Assembly (NCBI GenBank): GCA_963768715.1
Contig: CAVYJC010000010.1
Location: 372,001 to 436,000, forward strand
DNA length: 64,000 bases
Direction of reading: 5' to 3'
Source of the DNA: DATKEJ01 sp963768715
GTDB lineage: Bacteria > Bacteroidota > Rhodothermia > Rhodothermales > DATKEJ01
This document shows positions 56,957 through 64,000 of the stretch, piece by piece (the stretch's first letter is position 1; the number at the start of each line of letters is the position of its first letter). A model generated the notes under the pieces. That model was given only the letters and a program-made list of their open reading frames with translations. It was not told where the DNA came from and did not search any database. A program made the position numbers and the translations under genes.

Positions 56957-58546
56957 ATGCGATTGGCTGCCCTCATGCTCGCGCTTTCGATGTGCCTGAC
57001 GATTGATGTCCAGGCACAGGAAGTAGTCCGAGAAATCCGGGTGACGTATGTGGCCGGGGCGAACGTTTACATAGCGGCCGGACGGAATCAGGGAATTTCC
57101 CCCGGCGACACCCTCACGGTGTTGACGGAGTCGCAACGCATGGAGCGTATCGAGGTCCTGAGCAGTATGTCGGATCGGAGTGTGCTTCGCTACGTCGGCG
57201 AAGGCTTCGGGCTCAGCGTGGGCTCGATCTTGAAGGTTATCCGAGACGGGACGGATTGGGAGGCACCTGAAGTGAGTGTCGTGCTCCCTGCCGAGACACC
57301 TGAAGAAGTCCTCTATGAGGAGATATTGGACGCGGAAGAGGACGATTTCATCGCTACGAGATCTGCGACTGAGGTAAGCGGGCGCCTCCTGATCGGCGCG
57401 AATTCGTTGAAGTCACGAACCGAGTCGGCCCTGACTCCAAGTGCGGGGTCATCGCGGACATACCTGACCCCTTATGCGATGCTCTCGCTGGATGCAGAGG
57501 GGCTTCCGTACGGGCTTGGCCTTCGGGTTCGAATGCGATCGGAATACAGGAGTGTTTCGGGCGGCCGTTCGTCGACTCCGGAGTTCTCGGTTAGGACGTA
57601 TGATCTGTATCTGAAACGGGAGTTTGAGCGTGCCAGGGTCCGCGTTGGCCGATTCTCGAATCAGTACGTTGCCACCGGAGGATACTGGGATGGTATCCTC
57701 ATCGACAGTGGTGATAGCGATTTCGGTTACGGTGGTTCGTTCGGATTCCTTCCCGTCCGTTCAAACGAGCAGGTTTCGCTGGACATGCCCAAGGCAGCGT
57801 TATTCGCCAAGTTCACGCGAAAGAGTGAGACTGTGACAAATCGCCTCGACACTTACTATCTCGAGATACATCCAACGAATGAGCTGCTCACGCGTCGTCT
57901 CTTAGGTCTCCGGCATCGACTCAACTGGAACGGATTGGGCGCCTACAACCGATTCGAACTCGACAGGGATCCGCAGTCCGGGCACTGGGTGATCACACGA
58001 CTTTCGAGTCGCCTATCGTCGGCGCTGACGAACTCGCTGGAGATCCACGGTCGATTCGATATGCGTCAGCCCTACAGTATCTACAGATCGTTCGACGTGA
58101 TCTCATACCGGCGCGATCAGATTAATACGGGGCTGGGTTACCGCAGCAGGTTTCTCTATTTCGCAGCCGATCTCGTTTGGAACTATGCTTATGATTCGAG
58201 TGAGGGAAGGCAACTTGATGGCCGATCTGTCACCGGAACAGCTGCCTTGAGCAGGGTCCGTGGAGTGGGCCTTACGACCTCGGGCAGCTACTGGTGGTCC
58301 GATTTCGGGGCCTCCATGTTTGGAACGGTGAGTCTCTCTCGCTCATTCGGAAGAGTATCTACCCGCATGTACTACCAGATCAGCGGATCGAGTCGCTTCG
58401 AGACGAACCTCACAACACATTCGATCGCAGCGCAGGCGGCGTTTCCGCTGGGAGCCCGTTTTCGGTCGACATCCAAGATTCGTTATCAGACCGGGGACTA
58501 CGTATCGAGCACCGCTTTCGAGACGAGCCTTTCGATCAGGCTTTGA
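56957..58546 (+). CDS. Predicted outer-membrane beta-barrel protein of the cytochrome operon
   Basis: The ATG at 56957, one base after the giant cytochrome stop, starts a signal peptide (MRLAALMLALSMCLTIDVQA). Residues 25-100 form a small SH3-like domain (VYIAAGRNQGISPGDTLTVL, VGSILKVI). From residue 140 on, alternating amphipathic strands with aromatic ends (GLRVRMRSEYRS, TYDLYLKREFERARVRVGRF, FLYFAADLVWNYAYDS, TRMYYQISGSSRF) end in a C-terminal Leu (TSLSIRL), typical of a barrel. 530 residues. By position it may be the porin through which cytochrome electrons cross the outer membrane, analogous to MtrB/PioB, but no sequence match to those is claimed. Confidence 0.75.
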   Translation: MRLAALMLALSMCLTIDVQAQEVVREIRVTYVAGANVYIAAGRNQGISPGDTLTVLTESQRMERIEVLSSMSDRSVLRYVGEGFGLSVGSILKVIRDGTDWEAPEVSVVLPAETPEEVLYEEILDAEEDDFIATRSATEVSGRLLIGANSLKSRTESALTPSAGSSRTYLTPYAMLSLDAEGLPYGLGLRVRMRSEYRSVSGGRSSTPEFSVRTYDLYLKREFERARVRVGRFSNQYVATGGYWDGILIDSGDSDFGYGGSFGFLPVRSNEQVSLDMPKAALFAKFTRKSETVTNRLDTYYLEIHPTNELLTRRLLGLRHRLNWNGLGAYNRFELDRDPQSGHWVITRLSSRLSSALTNSLEIHGRFDMRQPYSIYRSFDVISYRRDQINTGLGYRSRFLYFAADLVWNYAYDSSEGRQLDGRSVTGTAALSRVRGVGLTTSGSYWWSDFGASMFGTVSLSRSFGRVSTRMYYQISGSSRFETNLTTHSIAAQAAFPLGARFRSTSKIRYQTGDYVSSTAFETSLSIRL

Positions 58547-58549
58547 AGC

Positions 58550-59875
58550 ATGAATGAGCTAGTCCTCTTGTGGCTTGTGGCGATTCTTCTAATCGCCGGC
58601 ATCCTCGTTCCCTATGTCGTCCGACATCGGCGAAAGGAACGAAAGGCGATTGAAACCCTCGAGCAGGCGATGGCGGCCGGGGTTGGCGAGCCGGAGACTT
58701 TGCATCCGGTGGTCAACCCGTCGATTTGCATTGGAACCGGAGACTGTGTCTTGGTGTGCCCGGAGAAGGACGTCCTCGCCGTAATAAGCGGTCGGGCAGT
58801 GCCGGTCAATCAAACCCACTGTGTCGGACACGGGCTGTGCGAGCGATCGTGCCCGGTCGAAGCCATTCAGTTGGTCGTTGGGACGTCGCGACGCGGGGTC
58901 GACATCCCGCGCATCCGTGAAAACTTCGAGACGAATGTTCCGGGGATCTACGTCGTCGGCGAGCTGGGAGGGATGGGTCTGATCCGGAACGCCTTCGAGC
59001 AGGCTCGTCAGTGTGTAGCGGGCATAGCGCAGGAAACACGTCGCGTCCCAACCGACGTCCTCGACGTGCTCGTCGTGGGATGCGGACCGGCCGGATTTGC
59101 GACATCCCTCAACTGCATCGAGAAGAACCTTCGGTTTGTGACTATTGAAAAGGAGGACATCGGCGGGGCTGTCCGGCATTATCCGCGCAAGAAACTCGTA
59201 ATGTCGAGTCCTTTGGTAGTTCCCGGCTATGGTAGAGTCAATCATCGCCAGATCGTGAAGGAGGATCTCGTATCACTCTGGGAAGACATAATGAAGGTAA
59301 CGGGCGTCTCCGACCACATACAGACGAAGGAGTCGTTCGAAGCTGCCGACAGTCAAGGGGATTTCTTCGAGGTGCGAACGTCAACGGGCACCTACCGGAC
59401 GGCTCGAATCGTACTGGCGATCGGTCGTCGGGGCATTCCGCGAAAGCTGGGTGTTCCCGGAGAGAACGACGGCGCGAACGTGTCGTATTCGTTACTCGAG
59501 CCTGAACGGTTTCAGGGTGACCGCATCGTTGTCGTGGGAGGGGGAGATTCCGCAATAGAGGCCGCGCTCTCCCTCGCCGAGCAGCCGGAGAACACCGTCA
59601 GGCTCAGCTATCGCAAAGATCGTTTCTCACGGCTCAAGCCGGACAACCAATCGCGGATCGAACGAGCCGTTAATCAAGGCGACATCCTCTTCCTCCCGTC
59701 CACCAATCTTACGGGCATCGAGCCGACGCGCGTGACGTACAGCGACGCATCCGGCTCGACACACGAAATTGAAAACGACTACGTATTCGTTTTCGCAGGC
59801 GGAACGATGCCAACCGCTATGCTGGAAAAACTCGGGATTGAGATCGACCGCCGGTTCGCTGAGACGCTGTACTGA
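58550..59875 (+). CDS. Membrane-anchored ferredoxin-like/FAD/NAD(P) oxidoreductase
   Basis: A 441-residue protein: an N-terminal membrane helix (LVLLWLVAILLIAGILVPYV), two iron-sulfur-type motifs (C60, C66, C70; C91, C97, C101), then a thioredoxin reductase-like module with FAD motif VLVVGCGPAGFATS (about 173-186) and NAD(P) motif VVVGGGDSAIEAALSL (about 327-342). In both motifs the second Cys of a normal C-x2-C-x2-C-x3-CP cluster is replaced (Thr63 and His94), so the clusters may be [3Fe-4S] or use another ligand. Last of the operon, it could feed electrons from NAD(P)H into the b-type subunit or receive them; direction is unknown. Confidence 0.82.
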   Translation: MNELVLLWLVAILLIAGILVPYVVRHRRKERKAIETLEQAMAAGVGEPETLHPVVNPSICIGTGDCVLVCPEKDVLAVISGRAVPVNQTHCVGHGLCERSCPVEAIQLVVGTSRRGVDIPRIRENFETNVPGIYVVGELGGMGLIRNAFEQARQCVAGIAQETRRVPTDVLDVLVVGCGPAGFATSLNCIEKNLRFVTIEKEDIGGAVRHYPRKKLVMSSPLVVPGYGRVNHRQIVKEDLVSLWEDIMKVTGVSDHIQTKESFEAADSQGDFFEVRTSTGTYRTARIVLAIGRRGIPRKLGVPGENDGANVSYSLLEPERFQGDRIVVVGGGDSAIEAALSLAEQPENTVRLSYRKDRFSRLKPDNQSRIERAVNQGDILFLPSTNLTGIEPTRVTYSDASGSTHEIENDYVFVFAGGTMPTAMLEKLGIEIDRRFAETLY

Positions 59876-60050
59876 GACCCTAAGAGATCCGACGAGTCTC
59901 CACTACCTGACAAAGAAACAGATCAGCAGATAGATTGGAAAGGCTCAGAACGGACGAAAGTGTTGTCGATACATTCCTCCACCTCCTCGTCCGAAATTGC
60001 AGCGACGAGGCTTTGGGTTCACTCTGCAGACGGAACCCAGAGCGCCACGC

Positions 60051-60386
60051 CTAAGACGTCACTTCGATGTACTTCACCAGCCGCACTGTCGGCGTATCAA
60101 GCAAGCACTTGTACCTTCCCGGCGAGCGACCTCGCAGACAGTAGTTCACTTGGTGTCGTCCCGGCCACAGCCATCCCTCGAAGAGGACGTCAACCAATCT
60201 GCCTTCGGCATTGAAGATTGCCAGCGTGACCATCGAATTCGTCGCAAGATCGAATACGATCGAAACAGGTTCGTCACGGTCCTTGCGGGCATGCTTCCTG
60301 AGCTCGAGGCCTGACGGTGAAGGTCTTGTGACACGCGGTGTAGCCCGTGTGGGATCGGGCCTCCGAATCATGCCGGTCGTAACCAT
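60051..60386 (-). CDS. Small FlgD-like/T9SS-tail-like protein
   Basis: GGAGGT lies 6 bp before the ATG at 60386, so translation is likely. The first 40 residues are polar; the last 70 (PVSIVFDLATNSMVTLAIFN, LWPGRHQVNY, RYKCLLDTPTVRLVKYIEV) form the beta-sandwich of FlgD-Ig/Por-sorting domains, normally found at the end of larger secreted proteins. Here it stands alone without a signal peptide, so it may be a remnant or a free-standing domain. 111 residues. Between the operon end at 59875 and this gene (175 bp) I see nothing. Confidence 0.6.
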   Translation of the reverse strand: MVTTGMIRRPDPTRATPRVTRPSPSGLELRKHARKDRDEPVSIVFDLATNSMVTLAIFNAEGRLVDVLFEGWLWPGRHQVNYCLRGRSPGRYKCLLDTPTVRLVKYIEVTS

Positions 60387-60469
60387 ATCGACCTCCGTAC
60401 CAAGTCATTACTTTTGGGTACGAAACGCGTCGATGAATGTTTCTCGATTCGGACCTCATGTCCGGAGGC

Positions 60470-60655
60470 TCAGAGCCACGTCCACCCGCCCTTGAAAAGC
60501 AGGTAGTAGACGACGTAAATCCAGCCAAGCACTCCATGAATCAGCGCCCAGATGAATGCGTGGTTCGCGGTCCAAGACATCACGATGGCAAGAGCCGCTC
60601 CGAAGCCGATAGAAGCTTTCGCCGCCCCCGAGCCCCTCTTTTGTTCGCTTTCCAT
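60470..60655 (-). CDS. Small two-helix membrane protein of 61 residues
   Basis: Starts 6 bp after AGGA. Two hydrophobic segments are visible (IGFGAALAIVMSWTANHAFI and VLGWIYVVYYLLFKGG). The pattern matches a widespread small conserved membrane protein of unknown function. No partner is obvious nearby. Confidence 0.65.
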   Translation of the reverse strand: MESEQKRGSGAAKASIGFGAALAIVMSWTANHAFIWALIHGVLGWIYVVYYLLFKGGWTWL

Positions 60656-60767
60656 ATCGATCCTGAGTTTGTGCGTTCGATATCCACCGTTGAAGATAAG
60701 CCAGGTTCAAAACAGTGGATGACGCCATCTCGCCGATTTGGACGAATGAGTCTCCTGGAGGATCTGG

Positions 60768-62378
60768 CTACTGTATCACGAACGTGTTGTCGGCAGCGAA
60801 GTCGGACCCGGAGAAGGTGGCGTCGAGGGACTGTACGCTCCAATAGTAGGTGCCTGGAGCAAGCGCGTGAACGACCCACGAACGGTTGTTCTGCACATTC
60901 CCAAGGTGCGAGACCTTTCGCTTCCCGTTGACCGGATGAGCAAGAGGCGACACCACGTCGACAGAACCCGGCACCGTGCCAATTCGAATGTTGTACGACA
61001 GACCGGCTGCGGGCGTCTGCCCATCCGACCCTGGACTCCAGGACAGTTCGACTGAATGACCGTTGACGACGGCAGCCAGATCTGATGGAGGTTCGGGCCG
61101 CTCCAACGGCACGGGTACGGGGGTGTCCAACAGAAAGTGGTCGTTGCGAAAAAGAGCCACCGTGCCCTGGCCCAACTCGATGATGTCCAGATCGCCGTCA
61201 CCGTCATAGTCGCCCAGATCACCCGAGGCGATAACCATTCCAATGATGTTGAAAGCAAAATCGAATGTATCGGACCCTTTGTTCAGATAGATCTGTCCGA
61301 TGCGCTCGGGTTCGATGATGCCGCTGCCTCCAATCTGCACGATGTCGAGAGATCCGTCGTTGTCGATGTCGCCCCAGCGTGCCATCCCGTGATACGCTCC
61401 TTGCAGGGGTGCCTGAATATCGGTTAGGATGCCGTTGCCGTCATTGCGGTACACCTTCGTCCGTCCCTCCGCCAGCACGGGACTAAGCCGAGCCCCGGCT
61501 ACCAGCAGATCCAGGTCCCCATCATTGTCATAGTCACCCCAGTCGGCCGAGGCGAACACTACCGGTTCAATGGAGGTCTGAATCTCGGTAAACGTGGTTC
61601 CGCCGTCGTTTCGCAACAGGTAGGCGGATAGCCCTGCGTCGGTATCTCCGACCAGAAATATGTCGAGATCGCCGTCGCCGTCATAGTCGCCGAACTTGCC
61701 TTCACCCAGTCCTATTCCCGGTAGCGATATTGGCGAGAGCGTAAACGACCCATTGCCTGAGCCTTCGTATAGAAGCGAAGCATAGGACTCCCCATCAGAC
61801 CCCGTCATCAACAGATCGTCCTTGCCATCATTGTTGTAGTCTCCGAAGTCGATAGAGCCGCCGATCAGTCCGGCAAGCTGCTGGGACAGCGGCGTGAACT
61901 GGCTTCCGTTGGCTCGATAGATCGCGGCCTGCGGCTCATACGGGGGCGTCCCGTTCTTTGCCCCTGAAATGACGAACTCGAGGCGACCGTCGCGGTTGGG
62001 GTCGAACCAGGTGACCGCCCCGATCCAGACCGCACTGATACCGATGCCTCGCTCTTCGAAATCCCTGAACCACCGAGGAAACCCACCTCCAGGGGGGACG
62101 CGCTCGGACTCTCCCAGGCCGACGTAGACGCGGGTGATCGGGACAGGAAATTCGACGGCCGTCTTCCCGGAAACGAGGATATCCATATCGCCGTCATCGT
62201 CGAAATCTCCGAACGCACCTGATGGTCCACTGAGTAGTGCAAGGCCCTGGTCAATCCTGGTGAGCTGAACTCCTTGCGCATAGCTCGACAGCGTCGCTCC
62301 AAACAATAGCGTCGCCCAAACGATGGAGGTTGCCAGAGGGTTGGTCATTTGGTGGAGTCGGGATTCAGGAAATGTCAT
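60768..62378 (-). CDS. Secreted FG-GAP/VCBS repeat protein with Fn3-like C-terminus
   Basis: Signal peptide (TSIVWATLLFGATLSSYAQ). Residues 45-400 hold at least six FG-GAP repeats with calcium-binding loops (GDFDDDGDMDILVSG, GDYNNDGKDDLLMTG, GDYDGDGDLDIFLVG, GDIDNDGSLDIVQIG), as in integrin-like propellers. An Fn3-like domain (PPSDLAAVVNGHSVELSWSP, PGTYYWSVQSLDA) follows. The ATG at 62378 overlaps the stop of a short upstream frame; the ATG at 62348 is an alternative. Such proteins are surface-exposed binding or structural proteins. 536 residues; no T9SS tail is seen at its end. Confidence 0.85.
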   Translation of the reverse strand: MTFPESRLHQMTNPLATSIVWATLLFGATLSSYAQGVQLTRIDQGLALLSGPSGAFGDFDDDGDMDILVSGKTAVEFPVPITRVYVGLGESERVPPGGGFPRWFRDFEERGIGISAVWIGAVTWFDPNRDGRLEFVISGAKNGTPPYEPQAAIYRANGSQFTPLSQQLAGLIGGSIDFGDYNNDGKDDLLMTGSDGESYASLLYEGSGNGSFTLSPISLPGIGLGEGKFGDYDGDGDLDIFLVGDTDAGLSAYLLRNDGGTTFTEIQTSIEPVVFASADWGDYDNDGDLDLLVAGARLSPVLAEGRTKVYRNDGNGILTDIQAPLQGAYHGMARWGDIDNDGSLDIVQIGGSGIIEPERIGQIYLNKGSDTFDFAFNIIGMVIASGDLGDYDGDGDLDIIELGQGTVALFRNDHFLLDTPVPVPLERPEPPSDLAAVVNGHSVELSWSPGSDGQTPAAGLSYNIRIGTVPGSVDVVSPLAHPVNGKRKVSHLGNVQNNRSWVVHALAPGTYYWSVQSLDATFSGSDFAADNTFVIQ

Positions 62379-62566
62379 TGCGTTCGCGCTTTCTCACCGG
62401 TCTGGTCGACGAAGATAGGAACCCGCGTCAGGAAATCTCGGGACATTTCCCGTACCCGAAAGACTTGACGAGGGTGAGCGACGGCTGCGGCCGAAAGAAG
62501 AAGCGTTATCGTTGCGATGAGCAGAAGACGCACAGTGGTTATCAGGCTAGCGATCGAGAACTCCAA
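62375..62566 (-). CDS. Possible small exported peptide of 63 residues
   Basis: The frame starts at a TTG and has a good signal-like segment (LLLIATITLLLSAAAVA) followed by 33 polar residues. Its TGA overlaps the ATG of the FG-GAP gene (ATGA), which suggests translational coupling. No family is recognised and there is no clear ribosome-binding site. It may be a real leader or small protein or a chance frame. Confidence 0.35.
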   Translation of the reverse strand: MEFSIASLITTVRLLLIATITLLLSAAAVAHPRQVFRVREMSRDFLTRVPIFVDQTGEKARTQ

Positions 62567-62675
62567 AAACTGGAGGAAGAGGTAAAGGCCGAAGTAGCGG
62601 ATCTGTCACCTTGGTGAACTTCGGGGCAGATAGATAGTTACCCCACCCGTGGACGAATGTCACGATAAAACAACT

Positions 62676-63440
62676 GTGAGAAAACAATTCTTTCCCTTGG
62701 CAAGCCGACCGGTACCACTCATCGTGGTGCTGTTGATGCTCACATCTTGCGACTCATCGAACCAGGCAGCCGGTCCTTACGATTGTGTCGACGGCAGCAT
62801 TCCGGCCGACGCTCAGTGCTTCGACTTCCAGGATGCCCAGCAGGCATTCCGGTTTAAAGACATTAACGTTGTCGGGTCATGGAGCAGCGCCGACTTCGAG
62901 ACCTGCATCACGTACTCCGCGGACGGAACCGGCACCTTCCGTTACTGGGGCATCGTCGGCAGCGTGCCGCGTGACGACAGCTCCGTGCGCTGGGGTGAGT
63001 GGGTAGACGTCAATGGAGATCCCGTCCTCACCACGAAAAGCCAGCCCGTCATCGTTCATCATCTCGAAGACGGGACCGTCCTCGACCGCCGCCTCACCGG
63101 TTTGGGCTACACGGATTCGGACGGACTCGGAGGAGACTTCGAGCGCGTCGATGCCTGCCCGGATTACAAAGAAAGCTCCCAGGGCGTAATAACTTTCTTC
63201 ACTACGAACTCGAAGACGGATGCGATCTCCGTTGGTCTGGACAGCTTCGTTATAGGCGAACTTTCTCAATACATCCCGGGCGATGATCCCCCATGCGGTT
63301 CAGCAACCACCAAGAGCATTCTCACCGTATATCGGCAACCGGGCTCCTATCATTTCCAGGCTCTCAGCTCGGCGTCCACTTGGGGCCCGATCGACATCGA
63401 GGTCAAGACCGGTGAGTGCGCAAACCATGCGTTGCGCTGA
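62676..63440 (+). CDS. Lipoprotein of unknown function
   Basis: Begins at GTG 62676 (or GTG 62649) with a lipoprotein signal (LIVVLLMLTSC). The 230-residue mature part is beta-rich with acidic strands (VVGSWSSADFETCITYSADG, GVITFFTTNSKTDAISVGLD) and several Cys that could pair (CVDGSIPADAQC, CPDY, PPCGS, GECANHALR). No known domain is recognised. It converges with the aldo/keto reductase gene, 16 bp away. Confidence 0.7.
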   Translation: MRKQFFPLASRPVPLIVVLLMLTSCDSSNQAAGPYDCVDGSIPADAQCFDFQDAQQAFRFKDINVVGSWSSADFETCITYSADGTGTFRYWGIVGSVPRDDSSVRWGEWVDVNGDPVLTTKSQPVIVHHLEDGTVLDRRLTGLGYTDSDGLGGDFERVDACPDYKESSQGVITFFTTNSKTDAISVGLDSFVIGELSQYIPGDDPPCGSATTKSILTVYRQPGSYHFQALSSASTWGPIDIEVKTGECANHALR

Positions 63441-63456
63441 CGTCCGGGTCGGCGAT

Positions 63457-64000
63457 CTACTTGTGCCCCGAAATTCGATGCGGCACATACGGTTCGTCGA
63501 TGGACGCGATTTCGTCATCCGAAAGCTCAATCGTGAGGGCTTCGACGGCCTGATCCACCTGAAATAGTTTGCTGGCCCCGACGATGGGCGCCGTGACACC
63601 CTTTTTGCTCAGGAGCCATGCGAGGGCCACCTGTGCGGGTGATCGATCCCGATCTCCAGCTATGTCGGTGAGGCAATCGAGAACTGCATCATCGCTGTCT
63701 TGATAGTAGTTATCCAGGAATGGATCGTTTTGCGCCCGGACGGTCTCGCCCTCGCCTTTCGTTCGTCGATTACCTGCAAGGAAGCCTCGTGCCAGCGGGC
63801 TCCAGGGGATTAACCCGACGCCCATATCCAGACACTGTGGGACCATTTCACGCTCTTCCTCCCGATAAACCGCGTTCCAGTGGTTCTGCATCGAGACAAA
63901 CCGCGTCCAGCCATGCGTGTCCGCCGTGTGCTGCGCTTTGGCAAATTGCCAGGCGAACATGCTGGAAGCGCCGATGTAGCGCGCCTTCCCGGACTTGACC
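63457..64000 (-). CDS. Aldo/keto reductase, C-terminal part (runs off the right edge)
   Basis: NADPH-dependent carbonyl reductase of the AKR superfamily. The visible part includes KARYIGASSMFAWQF, FVSMQNHWNAVYREEEREM, LIPWSPLARGFLAGN and the cofactor loop SPAQVALAWLLSKKGVTAPI followed by VGASKLFQVDQAV, closely resembling the YajO/PhnO-like or general-stress subfamily. The frame is open to base 64000, so the N-terminal barrel with the catalytic Tyr lies outside. Confidence 0.92.
   Translation of the reverse strand, partial: VKSGKARYIGASSMFAWQFAKAQHTADTHGWTRFVSMQNHWNAVYREEEREMVPQCLDMGVGLIPWSPLARGFLAGNRRTKGEGETVRAQNDPFLDNYYQDSDDAVLDCLTDIAGDRDRSPAQVALAWLLSKKGVTAPIVGASKLFQVDQAVEALTIELSDDEIASIDEPYVPHRISGHK

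Overview
The window (about 58% G+C by eye) looks like a chromosomal piece from a bacterium of the Bacteroidota/Rhodothermota/Ignavibacteriota (FCB) neighbourhood. The evidence is C-terminal secretion/sorting domains of the YPNPFN type on two exported proteins, a VPS10-like beta-propeller hydrolase, BatA-type VWA protein, S74-chaperoned surface fibres and FG-GAP proteins. Several genes have clear Shine-Dalgarno sites, which fits Rhodothermia-like lineages better than flavobacteria. The exact taxon cannot be fixed from the sequence alone.

Layout. 1-1.5 kb: an ArsR repressor and the start of a TolC-like efflux gene. 1.5-1.8 kb: a 34-copy heptanucleotide array. 1.9-11.4 kb, minus strand: glycosyltransferase, FAD oxidoreductase, serine hydrolase, VPS10-like hydrolase, and a secreted LamG/GH99-like protein. 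12.2-14 kb: a repeat-rich gene-poor zone with a tRNA(CAU) gene and a 243-bp tandem repeat carrying pieces of that tRNA. 14-17 kb: two tandem S74-type surface proteins. 17.5-23.2 kb: nitrogen control (Lrp/AsnC regulator, glnA, and an unusual glnE with two ACT domains). 23.4-38.9 kb: housekeeping genes (ECF sigma factor, pyrG, gyrB, hflX, uvrA and others). 39-46 kb: glycosyltransferases, an MMPL transporter and a sulfotransferase, suggesting a sulfated surface glycan. 46.2-59.9 kb: a tight six-gene cytochrome operon. 60-64 kb: small exported or membrane proteins, an FG-GAP protein, a lipoprotein and the C-terminal part of an aldo/keto reductase.

The most striking system is the six-gene operon at 46.2-59.9 kb. 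It encodes a di-heme b-type membrane protein (two His pairs 14 residues apart), a TPR lipoprotein, a 20-heme c-type cytochrome, a giant c-type cytochrome whose reconstructed reading frame has about 2,500 residues, 29 repeats of 77 residues and about 97 CXXCH motifs, a predicted outer-membrane beta-barrel, and a membrane-anchored Fe-S/FAD/NAD(P) oxidoreductase. Together they look like a route carrying electrons from NAD(P)H or quinol across the envelope to the cell exterior. This role is inferred from architecture only.

Two genome-wide oddities also stand out. First, at least fourteen intergenic arrays have a repeat period of exactly 7 bp but different unit sequences. Second, many otherwise intact genes carry single-base frameshifts (TolC, VPS10, GH99, S74 paralogue, glnE, GT2, possibly hflX, and seven in the giant cytochrome). 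So many in unrelated genes, including essential-type ones, points to residual assembly indels rather than decay. These genes are therefore annotated as whole genes spanning the shift.
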